The position numbers and the translations under genes were made by a program. From Vespula vulgaris (lineage: Eukaryota > Arthropoda > Insecta > Hymenoptera > Vespidae): a stretch of DNA of 64,000 nucleotides. Below, piece after piece: positions 58,211 through 64,000 of the stretch. Every line of letters begins with the position of its first letter. Positions within the stretch are counted from its first letter, which is position 1. Below the pieces are notes generated by a model that saw only the letters and a list, made by a program, of their open reading frames with translations, did no database searches and was not told where the DNA came from. The stretch covers positions 4,964,501 to 5,028,500 of the forward strand of contig NC_066597.1 in assembly GCF_905475345.1 (NCBI RefSeq), read 5' to 3'.

Positions 58211-58770
58211 ACACATACATATATATATCCATAGTTTGTTTATTCTATTCATAAATAGAAGAATACTACATCGATAAGACGAATGTCTGAATATCAGTCG
58301 GTTCTTTTGCTATACTTTTGCTATACATAAAGGGAAAAGGATTCGTGGACTTATATCCGGATAAAATGTAGCTAGCTCGTAGAAGGAAAAGAGGGAAGAT
58401 TACGTTTCGGCAATTGCTACTGGAAGATAAAAAAAGGGAACGAAAGGAATAAATACAGAAGGAACGAAAAAAAGAAAAAAAGGAAGAAGGAAAGAAGAGA
58501 AGAGAAGAAAAGAGAAGAGAAGAGAGAAGAGAAAAGAAAAAGCTCTAAGGAGGAGAATGTGGAGGGAGAGTGAGGAAGGGTAGTAGACGAACGTTAAAGG
58601 GAAGAAAGCGGCTGAAGGATACGGAAAAAGGGAATTAAGCAATGGCCCACAAATCCGGTGGCCGCCGTCGAGCGAGAAAAAGGTATAGCAAAAGGAGAAA
58701 AAAGTAAATCGAATCCAAAGAATAGCTGGATCTTCGTGTAAGCGCTTACGCTCGAAGAGGAAAAGAGAAG

Positions 58771-58833
<63 letters not shown>

Positions 58834-59059
58834 GAAAGAAAGGGAAAGAGAAAGAGTAAAAAAAAAGAAAAGGAAACAATAGGCGTTATTCGACGAATGC
58901 GAACAAAGTACGAAACGAAGTTTTTACTTTGCGTGGGGCAAGCTTCGAAATAAAAAGAAAATGAAGCAACATTTTTGTTCATTTTCTTTGGTTTTTATAG
59001 TGATTGCTGTATCGAAAGGCAGCAACGAAAGAGAGAGAAAGAGAGATGAATTTCCTATC

Positions 59060-59090
<31 letters not shown>

Positions 59091-59608
59091 TATTAATGTA
59101 TACTGTTAGTGTTCATCGGAAAATGAAAGTTTTACTTTAAGAAAAAGTCTTTTAAAGTTTGAACCGTCAGTTGGAAAAAAACGCATCTTATCGATCGACA
59201 AGCCGTCATACTGTCGTTCAGAGTATTTTCTTTCTTCCAAAAACAGTGTCCATTTTGCGAGCGTTAATCGTGGGTACCCTCGAGAAGAACAAGCGAAGAG
59301 AAAAGTTCTTCTCTCACGGTCCACTTTTGCATCGACGACGCCATGAAGGACACGAAGTTTCCCAAAGTGGCCTTCTCGTTATTTTACGACACCGTTCATA
59401 GTTTCGCTCTCTTCTAAGGTAAACTTCGTAGGGACGCTTCAGTGAAAACGTCAAGCCCTCTTTTTCAGACTTTCGAACACTTCAAAGTGTTCGAGCTTGA
59501 CAGGTCCTAAGCGATTTTTAGCGTCTAATCGTTTTCTCCCCTCCGAATTCTTTCGAACGAGAAGGAATTTTTTATATCTATTTTTTCCTCTTTCTGTCAG
59601 CGTTAAAC

Positions 59609-59675
<67 letters not shown>

Positions 59676-60039
59676 AGATATAATACACAATATACAATAA
59701 AAATTCTTTCTTTCCTCTGATATATAGTAAATTTCTTTGGAAAGTGTAGTACGTTCTATCGCATTAATAACAAAAACGATAGTAGAGCGATGTTTTCTTT
59801 TTTTTCCTTTTTTTTTAAATGCGAAAGAACCCGTACAGGTTTTTTCTCGCCGAACGAAACGACTTCAAAGAATGGACTACCAACGAACGGCAAATGCTTT
59901 CTCTACCTCAACGTGTAGGTACATATGTATATACGTATGTATATACGTGCGTAGAAACGCGTATCTATCGCGAAATCCGTTTGGATCGCATTGAATCGGT
60001 GCGATACACGGTTTCCATTTTCTCTACTTTCTCTCTCTA

Positions 60040-60082
60040 GTTCGTTCGTCCATTCGTTCGCTCGTTCGCTCGTTCGTTCGCT

Positions 60083-60113
<31 letters not shown>

Positions 60114-60116
60114 TCG
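60040..60116. repeat. (TTCG)n tetranucleotide array
   Basis: About 19 TTCG units with CTCG variants. A CpG-containing tetranucleotide array is unusual in AT-rich insect spacers. Confidence 0.92.
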
Positions 60117-60846
60117 TACTTTCGTTCATTTTTCTCTCTCTTTCTTTTCGTTTCTCTACTTTCGAACTTGGTGGCTTTACTTTACGAGTGAAGCTCGTCG
60201 ATTCATTATCGCTACCGATTTTTTTGAAAAACGTGGATAGCACCTTCGTTCACGATGCTCTACCGAGCCAATAGGAAGAGACCGGTAACGAACACCGCCC
60301 GTCGAACTTACCGTAAATGGAGCAAAAACACTCTGCCAAATTAAAAAATATGGCAACGATCCAAAGCGGCACACACGTTGCCTGGCACGAAGCTACGCTT
60401 CTGATTTCCTTTCTTTTCCATTCGAGGCCGGTTCACTCACGCGGACATCATCGGTAGAATTATTCTCGCGAAAATCCCAGCTATTTTTTCGCCCTGTCGA
60501 ATACTCGCGGGATACCCAGAGAATTACACGTTTGCTTCCTTCCTTCCTATCTTCCTTCCTGCCATTCCTACTTTCCTTCGTTCTTCATTCTTTTCTGTCT
60601 TTCTCTCTTTCTCTCTTTCTCTATCTCTATCTCTATCTATGTCCTTCTTTCTTCTTCTTTTTTTGCTTTTCTATCACCTTCCTCTCTCTTTTTTTTTCTT
60701 TTTACTTTACTTCGAGATAGACCATTATTTTCAATAATTAATTGTAATAAGCAAGTTTTTGATTAATTAGTCGTTTTAAAAGTTTTATTTGTTTTCTCTT
60801 ATTTTCTGAAAAATTTTATTTCGTTATATTTTGTAATAAGTTAATA

Positions 60847-60878
<32 letters not shown>

Positions 60879-60912
60879 AATGATAATAGTAATAATAGTA
60901 ATAATAATAATA

Positions 60913-60949
<37 letters not shown>

Positions 60950-61943
60950 CAACAACAACAATAATAAAAGTAAATTGCAAAAACGTGGGATAATCGCATA
61001 GTTAATTATTATTAATTATTATATTGGTAGTTATATTGTAGTTGCTGATGGAGTCTATTGCATGCCGAAGTTAGAAGCTTAAAAAAAAAGAAAAAAGAAT
61101 CGGTATAAAGTAAGGGAAACTTTTTTAACGAATTTTACCTTTCTCTACTAACTCTTTTTTATTTTAATACATTACGTGCTATACAAGTTTTATCAAAGAG
61201 CTAAAAATAATTGTTAAAAAACAAAATTTGCAGTATTACATTTTAAAACAATTATTTTTAAATATAAAACACAATTTTTAATCGTGCACAGCGCCAAGAA
61301 CTTTTCTTTATAGACTTAATATTAATAATTCAGCGGAATGATAATGTTAAAAAAAAAAGAATAACATCACTATGAATTATGAATCAGAGATTTTCAACGA
61401 TTGCATTTAAATAGGAAGAGTCAAGCGATTATTTAAGATTTAAGTTAAGATGCAGCGTATAGCACTTTGTCCACTTATGGCACTGTGCCATTGATTTTTT
61501 TCTTTCCACTCCCTTTCCATTCTTCGTCTGGGAGTAAGAGCTCGTTCGTTGTAATTTCATTCTCGAATTTCTTTGAGAGTAGTGAAAGAACGAAAGCGTA
61601 AAATATCACGTATTTGACGTACGCGATGAGAATAATTTGAAGGTCCATAATGTTGTTTTGTATTTTTATCGACACCGGCTTCGTTTACGATCGCTGCATG
61701 GGATGATCTAGCTTTACGATTTCGTGCTGTTTATTGCGCGTATAAATTCGAACAAAGCGGGTTCGCGAGCCTGACTCGTCGTCGAGTGAAGGGGAAATGA
61801 GAATAACAAAGCGGATCGTTTATATCGAGAAAACAAATCGAAGTATGTATTTTTTTGGTGAGAAAGGACAAAAAAAAAGAAAAAAGAGATACATAGGGTC
61901 GTACGAGTTCATATCTTTTCTCCTTTTTTCATTGTTTTTTCTT

Positions 61944-61974
<31 letters not shown>

Positions 61975-62290
61975 TTCTGTTTTCTCTTATTTCTTTTAAA
62001 TGAAATTATTTATTACATGTATATGTAAATATATATTTATCGAAAATCGAAGGATCTCATTTTATTCATATTGTTGTTTGTACGTAGGTCGTGTACGAGT
62101 AGGGGCATTTTTCTTTTATATATTAGAAATTGGAATCGAACGTAGAAACTCGTGCGGATTTTTCTCTACTTGTCTCATTTCATCGGACCATCACCTCGTC
62201 GTCGTTGTCGTCGTCGTTGTCAGGAAAATCGAGAAAATGAGAAGAGTAAAGTGACACAAATGACGAAGGAATAGCGAGCTTTTTGTGTTA

Positions 62291-62330
<40 letters not shown>

Positions 62331-64000
62331 TTTCTTTCTTTCCGTCTCTCTTTCTTTCCCTCTCATTTCTTTCTGTCCGTCTCTTTCTCTCTCTCTCTTT
62401 TTCTCTCTCATTTCTTTCTGTCTATCTTTTTCTCTCTCTCTCCTTCTTTCTCTCTCTCTCTCTGTCTCTATCTAATCTATCTTTCTTTTTCTCTTTCTGT
62501 CTCGGTAAAATCCAAATAAAATTACTGTCGCGTAATTGTCAGCAACCGGGCGATGAGCGTCACGTTGCAATTGCGCTCACAACTCTAGCTGATGGGACGG
62601 ACTAATTATCGTCGCTGCTTGACGTTTTATCGCGTTCTAGCGAACATGCTTTTCCTCGCGACAAGCTTTGACACGCGACATCGTGTAACTTTTATTATAA
62701 TCGGTCGGAGCTTTTTCATCGCGTTTACCGGAGTTGCTCGGTCTCTGATATATATCGCGAGGATATTCCCGTTCATTTTTTTTTCTTTTTTTTTATTCCC
62801 CTGCTCATACGTACTTTTCATACGTTTAATGAGCAGCAACTCCGATTCTCGACTAATGAGAATTTGTTTCAATGACAAACAATTTGTTGTTCAGACATAT
62901 TCATAAAAAGCAAAAAATATAATTGATATCAGTATTCTGTAACGATAAGACGTCGATATTACGCGTTTCTTTCGGTTAAATTTTATTATTTCCTAATCTT
63001 GAATGAGAAAACTATCAGATGTAGACATTAGAATGAGATTAGACAAGTTTCTTCCTTTTCTTTAAATTCGATCTTTAAAGTTCGAGAAATCGAAGAATTA
63101 CGATGAAATAGGAACAATCTTCTAAATCACGAAGGTTTTTCTTTCTTCTTGGGTACTCGGCTATTCGTTTAAATCCGATGGACGATCCAATTTAGAAGTG
63201 ACTTACCGTCGTTAAGAAAAAATACGGAATCCCTTGATAGAAATGGTACCAGTGTAGGAACCTCAACCACGATCATCCGTTTTCCGTGCATCCACTCTTT
63301 CGGGAGCTTTGATTCTCGCTCATTTCTCCTCCTTTCCATGCCTTAAAAACCCGACCGACTGGAAGAAGAGAGAAGAAGATGGAAAATGCGTCTGTCACAC
63401 TTGGCGTGTCTCATCCCCTCTCTTTCTCCATTCCCCCTCCTCACCACCACCCAAACTTCTTCATCGCTTCCACTACGCAACCCGTTTTAATGGCGGCTTC
63501 ATTCATATTCATTTTCGCTTTCATTTTGAATGTTTCGCGTTAGAAAGACCGAGGCATACACTACCAGGTGCATGGATGAATTTCTTTTTGATCATATTTC
63601 TTGTAGTTTTTTCTTTTGTTTGTTTTTTTTTGTTTTACGATATATATATATATATATATCCTCAGTCACGACGCATATGCAGATATTTTTATTTATTCGT
63701 ATACCTGCACGTCGTTATCACTCTTTTTCTCTCGATATTTTTCCTAATCATTTCTTAATTATCGTACGTCCTTTCTTTCTTTCGAGTATTAATTTTTGTA
63801 AAAGTAAACATTTCGAATCGTTGTAATGGAATAATCGAGTTTATATATTGTTTTAGGTTTTCTTTTTTTGTTTTTTTATTTTTTTATTTTTAAAGGATTT
63901 CTATCTTTTCCACAGGATGACAACGTAAATAAAATATGAAAAATAACAGCGATGAAGCGGCCAACAGCGTGTTTGTCTGTTTCGAATTAACTATTTTCCT
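60117..64000. other. Non-coding DNA to the window end
   Basis: No supported gene. Contains a TTTCT-rich block at 60590-60710, (GAT)n at 60846-60878 followed by AAT/AAC triplets to 60965, (TTTA)n at 61943-61976, a CT-rich block at 62298-62510, a GC-balanced unique block at 62520-62690 and TA near 63641-63658. The non-repetitive frame at 62592-62906 has a hydrophobic stretch but no family or splice support. Confidence 0.5.
60846..60965. repeat. (GAT)n, (AAT)n and (AAC)n compound triplet array
   Basis: Eleven GAT units pass into AAT/AGT triplets and then four or five AAC triplets. Confidence 0.93.

Larger units (their letters stand above)
56818..60030. other. Non-coding microsatellite-rich DNA
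   Basis: Contains (TA)n(GA)n at 57554-57640, CT at 57964-57987, (CA)n at 58146-58205, GA at 58773-58828, CT at 59062-59090 and GA at 59612-59673. Between them are AT-rich unique segments without recognisable genes. Confidence 0.55.

Overview
The window is nuclear DNA of an insect, most likely a hymenopteran. The evidence is spliced genes with short GT-AG introns, insect-type proteins (a nicotinic receptor alpha2 subunit, a V-ATPase subunit D close to the insect form), AT-rich spacers and unusually dense GA/CT, TA, CA and trinucleotide microsatellites. A vespid-like wasp or another aculeate fits the microsatellite load, but order and family are inference. I recognise no bacterial, viral or transposon protein, tRNA, rRNA or CRISPR array.

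Layout: (a) 2.2-4.4 kb, translation factor eIF5 on the minus strand. (b) 4.5-16 kb, a region with no recognised family. It holds an unassigned minus-strand terminal exon (4.50-4.84 kb), three possible upstream first exons (6.8, 7.7 and 15.4 kb) that share its splice phase, one orphan plus-strand exon-like segment at 8.9 kb, and several degenerate tandem duplications. (c) 17.1-23.3 kb, a compact housekeeping cluster: a ZNF622/Rei1-type ribosome-biogenesis zinc-finger protein (+), an arylalkylamine N-acetyltransferase (-) and V-ATPase subunit D (-), followed by an unassigned short minus-strand ORF at 23.45-23.63 kb. (d) 24.3-29 kb, a LITAF-domain gene (+) with a distant 5' exon, a repeat-filled first intron and a strong RNA hairpin across its stop codon. 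(e) 29-33.9 kb, AT-rich spacer with a degenerate repeat field. (f) 33.9-36.3 kb, the nicotinic acetylcholine receptor alpha2 subunit (-) in seven coding exons. (g) 37-47 kb, long non-coding DNA with a pair of homologous ~85-bp elements at 38.16 and 39.83 kb. (h) 47.2-52.3 kb, a GC- and CpG-rich trinucleotide-repeat island ending in a good plus-strand splice donor, probably the 5' leader or first exon of a large gene continuing beyond the window. (i) 52.3-64 kb, probable intron or intergenic DNA full of microsatellites.

The genes do not form a pathway. The only functional pairing I can suggest is that V-ATPase D and the LITAF-like protein both act at endosome/lysosome membranes and both have E-box-like motifs near their starts. 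I found no clear novel multi-gene system. The best leads are the LITAF stop-codon hairpin, the phase-matched alternative first exons of the unassigned 4.5-15.4 kb gene, the duplicated element at 38/40 kb and the 47-52 kb leader island. Exon borders were placed by eye from splice signals, reading frame and family alignment from memory; no search was run.
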